A stretch of DNA of 64,000 nucleotides from Bacteroidales bacterium (lineage in GTDB: Bacteria > Bacteroidota > Bacteroidia > Bacteroidales > UBA932), in contig JAFRRW010000017.1 of assembly GCA_017427885.1 (NCBI GenBank), positions 62,001 through 126,000 on the forward strand, given 5' to 3'. The notes under the pieces were generated by a model. It saw only the letters and a program-made list of their open reading frames with translations. It did no database searches and was not told the DNA's origin. Positions 1 through 8,319 of this stretch are shown here, piece after piece. The first letter of the stretch is position 1. Every line of letters begins with the position of its first letter. The position numbers and the translations under genes are program-made.

Positions 1-1
1 C

Positions 2-847
2 TTCGTGGTGGAACTCCTGGACAAACTGCTCGCCTGCGATACCACCCTGGATAAGGCCGAAATCAAGGCCAAGAGGGATTATATGTTCAAGTGGGTGATG
101 GAGAATCCCGTGGCGAACGGACTTTGGTCCGGGTATTTCGAGGATGTGGGGAAAGACCTCTCCAACATGAACCAGTTCGCCCCTATGGAGACGGCGAGGT
201 ACCTGCTCAACAACCCTGACGCATATCCCGGTTGGAAACAGACCGTACTTGACCTCCTGGCCTATGTGAAGGGACGTTTCGGAGGTGTTACGCGTTATGG
301 CGGCACCAGCGTCTGCGAGCAGGACGTCTGCTTCGGAGAAATGGGCAGCCATACCTCGAGGTACGGTTCCGTACTTGCGAGATGGGCGGCCGAGGTGAAC
401 TGCGAAGCGGCCAAAAAAGAGGCCCTTTCCACCCTCGCCCTCGCTGAATATATGGCATACAACACGCGTTCCAGGAAAGGCTGGTCCGTAAACTGCGTCG
501 GCATCGACTGGTTCGGCTCCTGGTATTCCGACAGTTATTTCGACTATATGCCCCATTTCCTCGAGGGAATGGCGGCCTGGCCGGAAATGATTCCGGAGGG
601 GAAGGACCATATCTTCAGCACCACCTGTATGCTCAAGGACGTGGCGTACGCACCCGGAAGCGTGAAATACACTGCCTTCGAGCCTGACGGCACCGAGAGG
701 GTAAAACTCTCCTTCGAACCCAAGGTGCTTTCCGATGGGAAGCCGTTGCCCAAATCGCAGTGGAAGTTCGGTTCCTGGCACGGCTGTGACAATATCCTCA
801 CCATCAACAGGAAAGGTACGACCGACATAGAGATAGTCAAGAAATAG
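2..847 (+). CDS. Putative (alpha/alpha)6-type lipoprotein, 5'-truncated copy
   Basis: The gene is open at the window edge; the frame runs in from base 2 and 281 residues are visible. It aligns without gaps of note to the second half of the next gene, from the VVEL..DKLL block to the shared ending LTINRKG, so the missing part should include a signal peptide and about 250 residues. Shared blocks are NQFAPMETARY, VKGRFGG, CEQDVCF and YSDSYFDY/FSDSYFDY. The regularly spaced helices suggest an (alpha/alpha)6 toroid as in many sugar-active enzymes, but I recognise no catalytic motif. Only six bases separate it from its paralogue, so the pair is a tandem duplication read as one transcript. Function unknown; a glycan-related role is inference. 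Confidence 0.7.
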   Translation, partial: FVVELLDKLLACDTTLDKAEIKAKRDYMFKWVMENPVANGLWSGYFEDVGKDLSNMNQFAPMETARYLLNNPDAYPGWKQTVLDLLAYVKGRFGGVTRYGGTSVCEQDVCFGEMGSHTSRYGSVLARWAAEVNCEAAKKEALSTLALAEYMAYNTRSRKGWSVNCVGIDWFGSWYSDSYFDYMPHFLEGMAAWPEMIPEGKDHIFSTTCMLKDVAYAPGSVKYTAFEPDGTERVKLSFEPKVLSDGKPLPKSQWKFGSWHGCDNILTINRKGTTDIEIVKK

Positions 848-853
848 TGCATA

Positions 854-2455
854 ATGAGGTTTTTGAGGATTCTCGCGGCGGTGTCCGCCATAGTCCTTGC
901 TGGCTGCGGCGGCGGGCATAAACCTTCCGGCATCAGCCCGAGGATTACCATCCTGAACTCCCAGGGGCTCCCCGGACCGGACAACGCGGGCTGGGAACAG
1001 ACCATCCTGGACCGCCCGGTAGTGGTAAAGGACGGGATGATCCAGCCCTGGCTGAACTACGATTCGATGCTGGTCCGGTCGATGAACTTCCTGAAAAGGT
1101 GTGAATGGATAGCCACCCCCGACGGGCCGAAACCGGCCTATCTGGTGACTTCAAAGTTCAATGAGGACGGTACCTATCCGGAAGGCCGCAACCGCAACAA
1201 CCAGGGCGGAAACGCCTATTTCGGGATGAAACTCTTCAGGTACTATTATCCCTATTTCGGTGATATCGAAGCGCTTAGGCCGGTGAAAGACCTGCTCGAC
1301 AGGATGATGGACTTCCCGACTCCTGAAGACTGGGCCTGGCCCGGTATGGTACGTACCCAGGACAACGACAATCCCGACGGCATCTACCTTGACGAAAGGA
1401 TCGAGACCGACAAGGCCGCGATGACGGCGACAGCGTGCCTCGACTATGCCAGGTTCACCGGAGAAGAGAAGTACAGGGCCCTTGGGGAGCATATTGCCGA
1501 TCTCCTTTTGAAGAATACCGGAGAAGGGGATGCCGAGAAGTCCCCCCTGCCATTCAGGATCAATATGAGGACCGGGGAAATCGAGGACGCATATACCTCT
1601 GACATGGTTTTCGTCGTTGAACTCTACGACAAGCTGCTCGGTATGCACACCTCCCTGGACAAGGCGGACATCAAGGCAAAAAGGGACCTCGTGCTCGGAT
1701 GGATAATGGAATATCCGATGCACAACTGCCTGTGGTCGGGATATTTCGAGGATGTGGAGAAGGCACTGGAAAACATCAACCAGTTCGCCCCGATGGAGAC
1801 GGCAAGGTACTTCCTGGACAACCAGGAAGCGGATCCGGAATGGAAACAGGACGTACTTGACCTGCTGGCCTTCGTGAAGGGACGCTTCGGCGGGACCGTG
1901 CGTTTCGGCGGCACCAGCATCTGCGAACAGGACGTCTGCTTCATCGAGATGTCCAGCCACACCGCCCGTTACGCCTCAGTCCTCGCCAGGTGGGCAGCTG
2001 AAACCGGGGACGAGACGGCCAGGAAAGAGGCCCTCGCAACCTTCGCCCTTGCCGAGTATTCTGCTTATAACAAATATTCCAAGGGAGACGTAGCCATCAA
2101 CTCCACCGGCCTCGGTTACCCCAAGTGCTGGTTCTCTGACAGTTATTTCGACTATCTCCCCCACTATTTCGAAGGTCTGGCCGCCTTGCCGGAGATGATT
2201 CCCGATGGGACCGACCATATCTTCAGCACCACCTCGATGCTGAAGGACGTCTCCTACGCCCCCGGCGGCATCAAATACACCGCCTTTGACCCCGACGGCA
2301 CGGAAAGGGTGAAACTGTCGTTCAAGCCAAAGGTTATCGCCGACGGGAAGGAACTGCCCAAGTCGCAGTGGACATTCGGGAAATGGCACGGCTGTGACAA
2401 CATCCTCACCATCAACCGCAAGGGGGTGAAAGAAATTGAAATATGCGAGAAATGA
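854..2455 (+). CDS. Putative (alpha/alpha)6-type lipoprotein, tandem paralogue
   Basis: This 533-residue protein begins with a lipoprotein signal, ending LAGC at about residue 18, so it should be anchored in the envelope. The body is helix-rich with repeated aromatic and acidic blocks (RIETDKAAMTATACLDYARF, then NQFAPMETARY and SYFDYLPHYFEG), consistent with an (alpha/alpha)6 barrel of the glycosidase, lyase or epimerase type; this is fold inference. Residues from about 253 to the end duplicate the preceding gene. The last 13 bases overlap the SIS-domain gene, implying translational coupling. I cannot name a substrate or reaction. Confidence 0.7.
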   Translation: MRFLRILAAVSAIVLAGCGGGHKPSGISPRITILNSQGLPGPDNAGWEQTILDRPVVVKDGMIQPWLNYDSMLVRSMNFLKRCEWIATPDGPKPAYLVTSKFNEDGTYPEGRNRNNQGGNAYFGMKLFRYYYPYFGDIEALRPVKDLLDRMMDFPTPEDWAWPGMVRTQDNDNPDGIYLDERIETDKAAMTATACLDYARFTGEEKYRALGEHIADLLLKNTGEGDAEKSPLPFRINMRTGEIEDAYTSDMVFVVELYDKLLGMHTSLDKADIKAKRDLVLGWIMEYPMHNCLWSGYFEDVEKALENINQFAPMETARYFLDNQEADPEWKQDVLDLLAFVKGRFGGTVRFGGTSICEQDVCFIEMSSHTARYASVLARWAAETGDETARKEALATFALAEYSAYNKYSKGDVAINSTGLGYPKCWFSDSYFDYLPHYFEGLAALPEMIPDGTDHIFSTTSMLKDVSYAPGGIKYTAFDPDGTERVKLSFKPKVIADGKELPKSQWTFGKWHGCDNILTINRKGVKEIEICEK

Positions 2456-3093
2456 AAGAAAGGACTCTGAAAGAACTTGAAACCGTCCTGGAGAACCATC
2501 CGGGGCTGGAAGTCTGCCGGAAGGACATCGAGGCGGCGTTCGGACTGCTGCTCTCCACCGTACGGAACGGCGGGCTGATAATGACCTGCGGCAACGGGGG
2601 GAGCGCCTCCGATTCGGGCCACATCGTAGGGGAACTGATGAAGGGATTCAAAGACCGCAGACCCCTCACGGCCGGCCAGAGGGATGCCCTCTGCAAGGCG
2701 TTTCCCGATGAAGGTCCGGCCTTGGCCGACCATCTTCAGCAGGCCATTCCGGCCATAGCCCTGACCGACCAGGCGGCGATTGCCACGGCCTTCGCCAACG
2801 ACGTCGATCCCGACCTGGTCTTCGCCCAGCAGGTCTTCGGATACGGCAGGCCGGGCGACACCCTCATCGGGCTTTCCACGTCAGGGAATTCCAAGAACGT
2901 GGTGAACGCCTGCAAGGTGGCGAAGGCCTTCGGGGTGAAGACGATAGCACTGACCGGAGAAGGCGGCGGGGCGCTCGCCGGCCTCTGCGACGTGACCGTC
3001 CGTGTCCCCGCCTGCGAGACCTACCGTGTTCAGGAGTACCACCTCCCCGTATATCACGCCCTCTGCGCCATGCTGGAGGCGGAAATGTTTTGA
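2443..3093 (+). CDS. SIS-domain phosphosugar isomerase, GmhA-like
   Basis: The 216-residue protein has the SIS fold of phosphosugar isomerases. The first phosphate-binding block is TCGNGGSASDSGHIVGEL near residues 47-64 and the second is GLSTSGNSKNVVNACKVAKAF near 145-165, the pattern of sedoheptulose-7-phosphate isomerase GmhA and the related DiaA. An insert of about 30 residues between the blocks makes it longer than typical GmhA (about 190). The start lies inside the end of the preceding lipoprotein gene (13-base overlap), so an isomerase is coupled to envelope lipoproteins of possible sugar function. No other heptose genes are visible, so the true substrate may be another sugar phosphate. 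Confidence 0.8.
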   Translation: MREMKERTLKELETVLENHPGLEVCRKDIEAAFGLLLSTVRNGGLIMTCGNGGSASDSGHIVGELMKGFKDRRPLTAGQRDALCKAFPDEGPALADHLQQAIPAIALTDQAAIATAFANDVDPDLVFAQQVFGYGRPGDTLIGLSTSGNSKNVVNACKVAKAFGVKTIALTGEGGGALAGLCDVTVRVPACETYRVQEYHLPVYHALCAMLEAEMF

Positions 3094-3104
3094 ATCCAAT
3101 GCTT

Positions 3105-3223
3105 TTAAATATCCTGATACCCTTTCAGATGACGCCGCTTCGCGGCCCCTCCCACTTCGTGGGCCCCTCCCTCTCATCTTGCCGAGGGTGGCAGAGTCAC
3201 TGAAAGGGTATCAGGATATTTAA
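3105..3223 (+). repeat. Variable-arm palindromic element, copy A
   Basis: Two perfect 24-base inverted arms (3105-3128 and 3200-3223) enclose a 71-base core. The core contains the mini-hairpins GCCGC-TTC-GCGGC and CCCAC-TTC-GTGGG and a third with stem CCCTC/GAGGG. The core matches copy B, in opposite orientation on the plus strand, at 69 of 71 positions, while the arms share only the inner CTTTCAG with B. The element starts 11 bases after the SIS gene stop and ends 26 bases before the next start. No T-run follows the stem, so it is not a standard intrinsic terminator. Confidence 0.9.
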
Positions 3224-3249
3224 TAATCAGAATCAAATTATTAATCAAT

Positions 3250-4362
3250 ATGGACAGAAGAGATTTCATAAAGAATTCGGCAATGGCCCTCGCCGCAGGC
3301 TCGGCGATGGGTTTACCGGGCATCAATGCAGCCGCGAAGGCCTCCGGGAACGGCGCCCCTGACGACTTCCAGTACCCTTCCCCCCACAAGGGTTCGGGTG
3401 TGGCCAGGGATTTCAAGTACAACGCCGACGGCAAGTTCAAGGTGCTCCAGATCACCGACACCCACGTCATCTACGGAGACCCCAGGAGCGAAAGGGCCTA
3501 TGAGAACGTGGCAAAGATGCTCGACATAGAGAAACCCGACCTGGTGATACACACGGGAGACGTCATCTTCGGCCGTCCGGCCGAGGAAGGGCTCCGCAAG
3601 ATCCTTGGGATCATCGCCGACCGCAAGATTCCCTTCGCCGTAGCCCTGGGCAACCACGACAGCGAGTCCGGTCTCACGCGCATCGAGGTCCTTGACGTAA
3701 TCCGCACCATTCCGTACAATATCAACACCCCCGCCGACAAGGGGATTTCAAAGGCGACAAACGACGTCATCACCCTTTCAGGCGACAACGGGGTGGACAG
3801 GGTGTTCTACCTCTTCGACTCGGGACGCTCCATGGATATTGAAGATGCAGGCTACGACAACGTCCACATCGACCAGATCGAGTGGTACGAGTCCTGGAGC
3901 AAGGAATTCAAGGCAAAGAACGGCGGGGAGCCCGTGCATTCACTGGCCTTCTTCCATATCCCTCCCGCAGAGTTCGACTACTGCCTCAGGCTTACGGACG
4001 ACAAGGGATGGAACTTCCTCGGACATATGGGAGAGCATATCGGCTGCTCGAAACTGAATTCCGGCCTCTTCCAGGCGATGAAGATGAACGGTGACATCCA
4101 GGCCATTGTCTGCGGCCACGAGCATAACAACGACTTCGTGATGCAGTACAAGGGCGTGATGCTGATCTACGGCCGTTTCAGCGGCTGCGACACCGTTTAC
4201 AACGACCTCAAGCCCAATGGGGCCAGGGTGTTTGAATTCACCAAGGGACAGCGTGGCTTCACCACCTGGGTACGTCTCAACACAGGGGAAACGGAGCATC
4301 GAATCTTCCTCGATCCCCCGATGCTGGACAACTTCAAGGCCCACCGCGAGCCGAAGAAATAG
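3250..4362 (+). CDS. Tat-exported calcineurin-like metallophosphoesterase
   Basis: The 370-residue protein starts with a twin-arginine signal (RRDFIK at residues 3-8, then an alanine-rich hydrophobic stretch), so it should be exported folded by the Tat system whose genes lie further along the window. It has the full two-metal phosphoesterase motif set: DTH at about 70-72, GDVIFG, GNHDSE and GHEHNND. The family includes purple-acid-phosphatase-like and cyclic-nucleotide phosphodiesterase-like enzymes; the substrate cannot be told from sequence. It follows repeat copy A and is convergent with folD, 29 bases apart. Confidence 0.88.
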   Translation: MDRRDFIKNSAMALAAGSAMGLPGINAAAKASGNGAPDDFQYPSPHKGSGVARDFKYNADGKFKVLQITDTHVIYGDPRSERAYENVAKMLDIEKPDLVIHTGDVIFGRPAEEGLRKILGIIADRKIPFAVALGNHDSESGLTRIEVLDVIRTIPYNINTPADKGISKATNDVITLSGDNGVDRVFYLFDSGRSMDIEDAGYDNVHIDQIEWYESWSKEFKAKNGGEPVHSLAFFHIPPAEFDYCLRLTDDKGWNFLGHMGEHIGCSKLNSGLFQAMKMNGDIQAIVCGHEHNNDFVMQYKGVMLIYGRFSGCDTVYNDLKPNGARVFEFTKGQRGFTTWVRLNTGETEHRIFLDPPMLDNFKAHREPKK

Positions 4363-4391
4363 CCGTTCCCTGGATTAAATCTTATACACTG

Positions 4392-5252
4392 CTATCCCTG
4401 CATCTTCCTGAGGAAGCAGTCGATGGTGTTGCGCATCAGGCAGGCGATGGTCATCGGACCGACGCCTCCTGGGACGGGCGTGATGACGGAGGCCTTCGGG
4501 GCGACGCTGTCGAAATCCACGTCGCCGCAGAGTTTTCCGGTCTCGGGGTCCCTGTTGACGCCCACGTCGATCACCGCTACGCCTTCGCTGACCATATCTC
4601 CCGTGACGAACTTCGGACGGCCGATGGCGACTATCAGGATTTCGGCCTGACGGGTGATGTCAGCCAGATCCCTGGTCCTGGAGTGGCAGATGGTGACGGT
4701 GGCGTTGCGGTCCAGAAGGAGTTTGGACACCGGAAGGCCCACGATCTGGCTCCGGCCTATGACGACCGCCCTTTTCCCGGCCATCTCTATGTTCCCCTCT
4801 TCAAGGAGGCGGATTATGCCGGCAGGGGTGCAGGGCACGATGCAGGAGGCATTGGGACGCTTTTGCCACAAAGTCGCCGTATTCAGGGGATGAAAGCCGT
4901 CAACGTCCTTCTCGTGTGAAATCGCCTCGACGACCTTCGGTTCGCTTATGTGACGGGGCAGGGGCAGCTGGACGAGGATACCGTCCACGCCGTCGTCGGC
5001 ATTGAGGGCGGCAATCCTGTCGAGCAGTTCCTCTTCGGGAGTATCCGCCGGAAGGAGCACGAGGGTGCTCTTGATCCCGACGGTCTCGCAGGCTCTCGAC
5101 TTGTTCCTGACATATACCTGGCTGGCGGGGTCCTCCCCCACCAGAATCACCACCAGATGCGGTACTCGGCCATATTTCGCGGGAAATCCGGTCACTTCGG
5201 CGGCCATCTCCGCCTTCATCCTGTCAGACAGTTCTTTTCCTGAAACTACCAT
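4392..5252 (-). CDS. folD: Bifunctional methylene-THF dehydrogenase/cyclohydrolase
   Basis: FolD interconverts 5,10-methylene-, methenyl- and 10-formyl-tetrahydrofolate in the cytoplasm, supplying the formyl donor for purine synthesis and initiator-tRNA formylation. The 286-residue length is normal. Signatures seen are VQLPLPRH, DGFHPLN, GRSQIVGLPVSKLL (the Rossmann loop region) and the C-terminal PVPGGVGPMT. It lies downstream of purD on the same strand, separated by repeat copy B, which fits supply of one-carbon units to PurH here and to the Fmt domain at 54621-55649. Confidence 0.96.
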   Translation of the reverse strand: MVVSGKELSDRMKAEMAAEVTGFPAKYGRVPHLVVILVGEDPASQVYVRNKSRACETVGIKSTLVLLPADTPEEELLDRIAALNADDGVDGILVQLPLPRHISEPKVVEAISHEKDVDGFHPLNTATLWQKRPNASCIVPCTPAGIIRLLEEGNIEMAGKRAVVIGRSQIVGLPVSKLLLDRNATVTICHSRTRDLADITRQAEILIVAIGRPKFVTGDMVSEGVAVIDVGVNRDPETGKLCGDVDFDSVAPKASVITPVPGGVGPMTIACLMRNTIDCFLRKMQG

Positions 5253-5274
5253 AACTACTTCATTTTACGTTCTC

Positions 5275-5391
5275 GGAATCACCATCTTTGCTTTCAGTGA
5301 CTCTGCCACCCTCGGCAAGATAAGAGGGAGGGACCCACGAAGTGGGAGGGGCCGCGAAGCGGCGTCATCTGAAAGTAAAGATGGTGATTCC
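5275..5391 (-). repeat. Variable-arm palindromic element, copy B
   Basis: Arms of 23 bases (5275-5297 and 5369-5391) pair at 22 positions; the single exception would be a G.U pair in plus-strand RNA. They enclose a 71-base core almost identical to copy A read in the transcription direction, differing at two positions. It begins 8 bases after the purD stop and ends 22 bases before the folD start. Apart from the innermost CTTTCAG the arms are unrelated to those of copy A. Confidence 0.9.
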
Positions 5392-5399
5392 AAACATGT

Positions 5400-6728
5400 C
5401 TATAGCGAATAATGTCCTATGTCGGTGCGGTGGAAGAGGTTGTCGCAGCGGATCTTGCCGACTGCGGCGAGGGCCCTGTCACGGGCCTGGGAAAGGGTTT
5501 CTCCCGAGGCGGTGACCATCATCACGCGGCCGCCGGCGGTAATGACCTTTCCTCCCTTCACCGATGTTCCCATATGATAAATCCTTACGGCCGGGTCGGC
5601 CAGGACATCTTCCAGGCCGTCGATTTCATATCCCTTCGAATACTTCCCCGGATATCCCTTCGAAGCCAGGACGAATCCTATGACGCAGTCTTCCGACCAG
5701 CGGATCTCTGGCATCGGGGTTCCGTCCACGACAGCGGAGAACATCGTGTAGATGTCAGACTCCAGACGGGGAAGGACGACCTCGGTTTCCGGGTCGCCGA
5801 ACCGGCAGTTGAACTCGATGACCTTGATTCCCTGAGGGGTTTTCATAAGGCCTCCGTACAGGAGTCCCTCGAAGGGGCAGCCTTCCTCGAACAGGCCTTC
5901 CGCCACCGGCTTCAATATCTTTTCAATGGAATAATCCACATCCTCCGGGGTGATGAACGGAAGCGGGGAATAGGCTCCCATTCCGCCGGTATTCGGGCCC
6001 CGGTCGCCGTCAAAGGCCCTTTTGTGGTCCTGCGCAAGGGCCAGGGGCCAGACTTCTTTCCCCCTTACAAGTGCCATGAAACTGAACTCCGGACCGGTCA
6101 GGAATTCCTCCACCACCACCTTCCCCTTGCCGAACCTGTCGTCCAGGAGCATATCCTTCAAGGCTGCCTCCGCTTCCTCGGGACTCATCGCCACGACTAC
6201 TCCCTTTCCGGCCGCAAGGCCGTCATATTTCAGCACGACGGGAATGCTCCCGGCCTTAACGTATTCCAAAGCCTCGTCATAGTCGGTAAATGTCCTGTAC
6301 GATGCGGTGGGAACACCTTTGCGCTCCATTATCTCCTTCGCGAAACTCTTGCTCGACTCAATCCTGGCCGCTGCGGCCGAAGGGCCGAAAATCCTCATCC
6401 CGGCGGCCCTGAACTGGTCGGCTATGCCGGCGGAAAGAGGGACCTCAGGGCCTACTACGGTGAGGTCGATATGCTCGTGGACGGCGAACTCGAGGAGTTC
6501 GTCAGTCTGGATATCGTCGAGGGGGATGCACTTCGCCTGGGTGGCGATTCCGGCGTTACCGGGGGCACAGAAAATCTTCTTCACATAGATGGAACGGCTC
6601 AGGGCATCGACTATTGCGTGCTCGCGGCCGCCTCCGCCGACGACGAGGACCTTTGCGTCTTTCACCTTTTCAAGGGTGATGGTGGGGCCGTCCGGCTTAT
6701 ACTCGGGTACGGTGACAAATATTCCCAT
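5400..6728 (-). CDS. purD: Phosphoribosylamine-glycine ligase (GAR synthetase)
   Basis: PurD joins glycine to phosphoribosylamine with ATP, the second step of purine synthesis. The 442-residue protein carries KVLVVGGGGREHA, the ATP-grasp region with DGLAAGKGVVVA, PNTGGMGAYSP and NCRFGDPETE. The annotated ATG gives about 26 residues ahead of the usual KVLVVGGGG start; a GTG near residue 22 (6663-6665) would give the usual N-terminus. I keep the ATG because it lies 10 bases after the purH stop, the usual spacing in this operon. Repeat copy B follows the stop. Confidence 0.95.
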   Translation of the reverse strand: MGIFVTVPEYKPDGPTITLEKVKDAKVLVVGGGGREHAIVDALSRSIYVKKIFCAPGNAGIATQAKCIPLDDIQTDELLEFAVHEHIDLTVVGPEVPLSAGIADQFRAAGMRIFGPSAAAARIESSKSFAKEIMERKGVPTASYRTFTDYDEALEYVKAGSIPVVLKYDGLAAGKGVVVAMSPEEAEAALKDMLLDDRFGKGKVVVEEFLTGPEFSFMALVRGKEVWPLALAQDHKRAFDGDRGPNTGGMGAYSPLPFITPEDVDYSIEKILKPVAEGLFEEGCPFEGLLYGGLMKTPQGIKVIEFNCRFGDPETEVVLPRLESDIYTMFSAVVDGTPMPEIRWSEDCVIGFVLASKGYPGKYSKGYEIDGLEDVLADPAVRIYHMGTSVKGGKVITAGGRVMMVTASGETLSQARDRALAAVGKIRCDNLFHRTDIGHYSL

Positions 6729-6738
6729 AGTTGAAATG

Positions 6739-8295
6739 TCAATGTTTGAAATGTCTCTCTCCGGTGAAAAGCATAGATATTCCGCATTCGTCGGCTTTCT
6801 TCACTGAATCCTCGTCGCGGACGGAACCTCCGGGCTGGACGATAGCGGTGATGCCGTAGGAAGCGGCCGCGGATACGCAGTCGTCGAAGGGGAAGAAGCC
6901 GTCGGAGGCAAGGACGCAGCCGGCCGCCTTGATGTCGGTACCCTCCGTGGTCAGCGTCGCCGCCGCCTGCTTCAGTGCAATCTCAGCCGAACCTATGCGG
7001 TTCATCTGTCCCGCCCCGACGCCATAGAGCATACCGTTCGCCGCCACCACTATCGCATTGGATTTCACGTGCTTGACCATATGCCAGGCAAAGTCGAGGT
7101 CAGCGAGTTGGGACTGGGACGGAACCGCCTTGGTGACGCACATCCCGGCTTCCACCTTCTTTGTAGCAAGGTCCTGGTCCTGGACCAGCAGGCCTCCGTT
7201 CACGGAAACGAGCTGCCTCTGGGAACCTGAGACCGGACCCATCTCCACCTGGAGGAGGCGGAGATTCTTCTTGGTACGGAGGAGTTCGAGGGCGTCGGGG
7301 GCGAAGGAAGGGGCCATCACTATCTCGAGGAAGATGGGTTTAAGAAGTTCGGCCACTTCGAGGGTTACCTCGCGGTTGAAACCGACGATGCCTCCGAAAA
7401 TGCTGGTCTTGTCGCCTTCGTAGGTCTTTTTCCAAGCCTCCAGGATGTCTTTTCCGACGGCCGCCCCGCAGGGGTTCATATGCTTGAGGCCGACGGCGAA
7501 GGGTTCGGAGAACTCCCGGACTATGTTAAGGGCTGCGTTGGCATCCTGTATGTTATTGTAGGACAGTTCCTTACCATTAAGCTGTATGGCGGTCGCAAGG
7601 GAGTAGGGAACGGTGTCCCCGCCCTTGTAGAACGTGGCCGCCTGGTGCGGGTTCTCGCCGTAGCGGAGGGACTGTTTCTCGTCGAATTCGAGGAAGAGTT
7701 TTCCAGGAAGGGAGGCCTGCTCACGCATATAAGCAGATATGGCCATATCGTACTCCGCGGTATGGGTATAAGCCTTCGCGGAGAGTCTGAGGCGGGTTTC
7801 GGGTGTGGTATTGCCTCCTGTCCTTATCTCGTCAAGCACCGGGGCATAGTCCTCCGGGTTCACCACCACGGTCACCGAAGCCCAGTTCTTTGCGGCGGAA
7901 CGCAACATCGAAGGACCGCCGATGTCGATGTTCTCTACGGCGTCCTCCATCGAGACTCCCGGTTTGGCGATGGTTTCGCGGAAAGGATAAAGGTTGACGC
8001 ACACCAGGTCTATCAGGCCTATGCCGTTGATTTCCAATTCCTTCATATGCTCAGGGATATCCCTTCTTCCCAGCAGGGCCCCGTGGATTTTCGGATGAAG
8101 GGTCTTCACCCTGCCGTCACATATCTCAGGGAATCCGGTTATCTCGCTTACTCCAGTTACAGGGATACCTGCTTCCTTTATCATCCTCATCGTCCCGCTG
8201 GTGGAGATGATCTCCCAACCCAAGTTGCTGAGTTCCCTCGCGAAATCAACCACTCCCCTCTTGTCGCTGACGCTTATAAGTGCTCTCATTATCAT
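6739..8295 (-). CDS. purH: AICAR transformylase / IMP cyclohydrolase
   Basis: PurH performs the last two steps of IMP synthesis: formylation of AICAR from 10-formyl-THF and ring closure. The 518-residue protein has an N-terminal MGS-like cyclohydrolase domain (RALISVSDKRGVVDFA, STSGTMR, CDGRVKTLHPKIHG) and the C-terminal transformylase domain (LRYGENPHQAATFY, MNPCGAAVG, SDGFFPFDD). Two starts are possible, at 8295 and two codons later at 8289; the second gives the usual MRALIS. It sits between the phosphodiesterase gene and purD, with 24 and 10 bases on either side. Confidence 0.96.
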   Translation of the reverse strand: MIMRALISVSDKRGVVDFARELSNLGWEIISTSGTMRMIKEAGIPVTGVSEITGFPEICDGRVKTLHPKIHGALLGRRDIPEHMKELEINGIGLIDLVCVNLYPFRETIAKPGVSMEDAVENIDIGGPSMLRSAAKNWASVTVVVNPEDYAPVLDEIRTGGNTTPETRLRLSAKAYTHTAEYDMAISAYMREQASLPGKLFLEFDEKQSLRYGENPHQAATFYKGGDTVPYSLATAIQLNGKELSYNNIQDANAALNIVREFSEPFAVGLKHMNPCGAAVGKDILEAWKKTYEGDKTSIFGGIVGFNREVTLEVAELLKPIFLEIVMAPSFAPDALELLRTKKNLRLLQVEMGPVSGSQRQLVSVNGGLLVQDQDLATKKVEAGMCVTKAVPSQSQLADLDFAWHMVKHVKSNAIVVAANGMLYGVGAGQMNRIGSAEIALKQAAATLTTEGTDIKAAGCVLASDGFFPFDDCVSAAASYGITAIVQPGGSVRDEDSVKKADECGISMLFTGERHFKH

Positions 8296-8319
8296 TTATT
8301 TTTAGAGTTCGTTTCACTC

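Noticed and set aside
2-2455. The two lipoproteins as one gene split by a frameshift
   Set aside because: They are full repeats of the same region, and the second has its own start and lipoprotein signal.
3105-3223. Reading the palindromic elements as ordinary intrinsic terminators
   Set aside because: None is followed by a T-run in the transcription direction, the stems are far longer than usual, and the shared hairpin-bearing core of 53-76 bases is not explained.
5275-5391. Integron attC sites or CRISPR units
   Set aside because: There are no attC core sequences (GTTRRRY type) and no integrase; copies are dispersed, not in an array with spacers.
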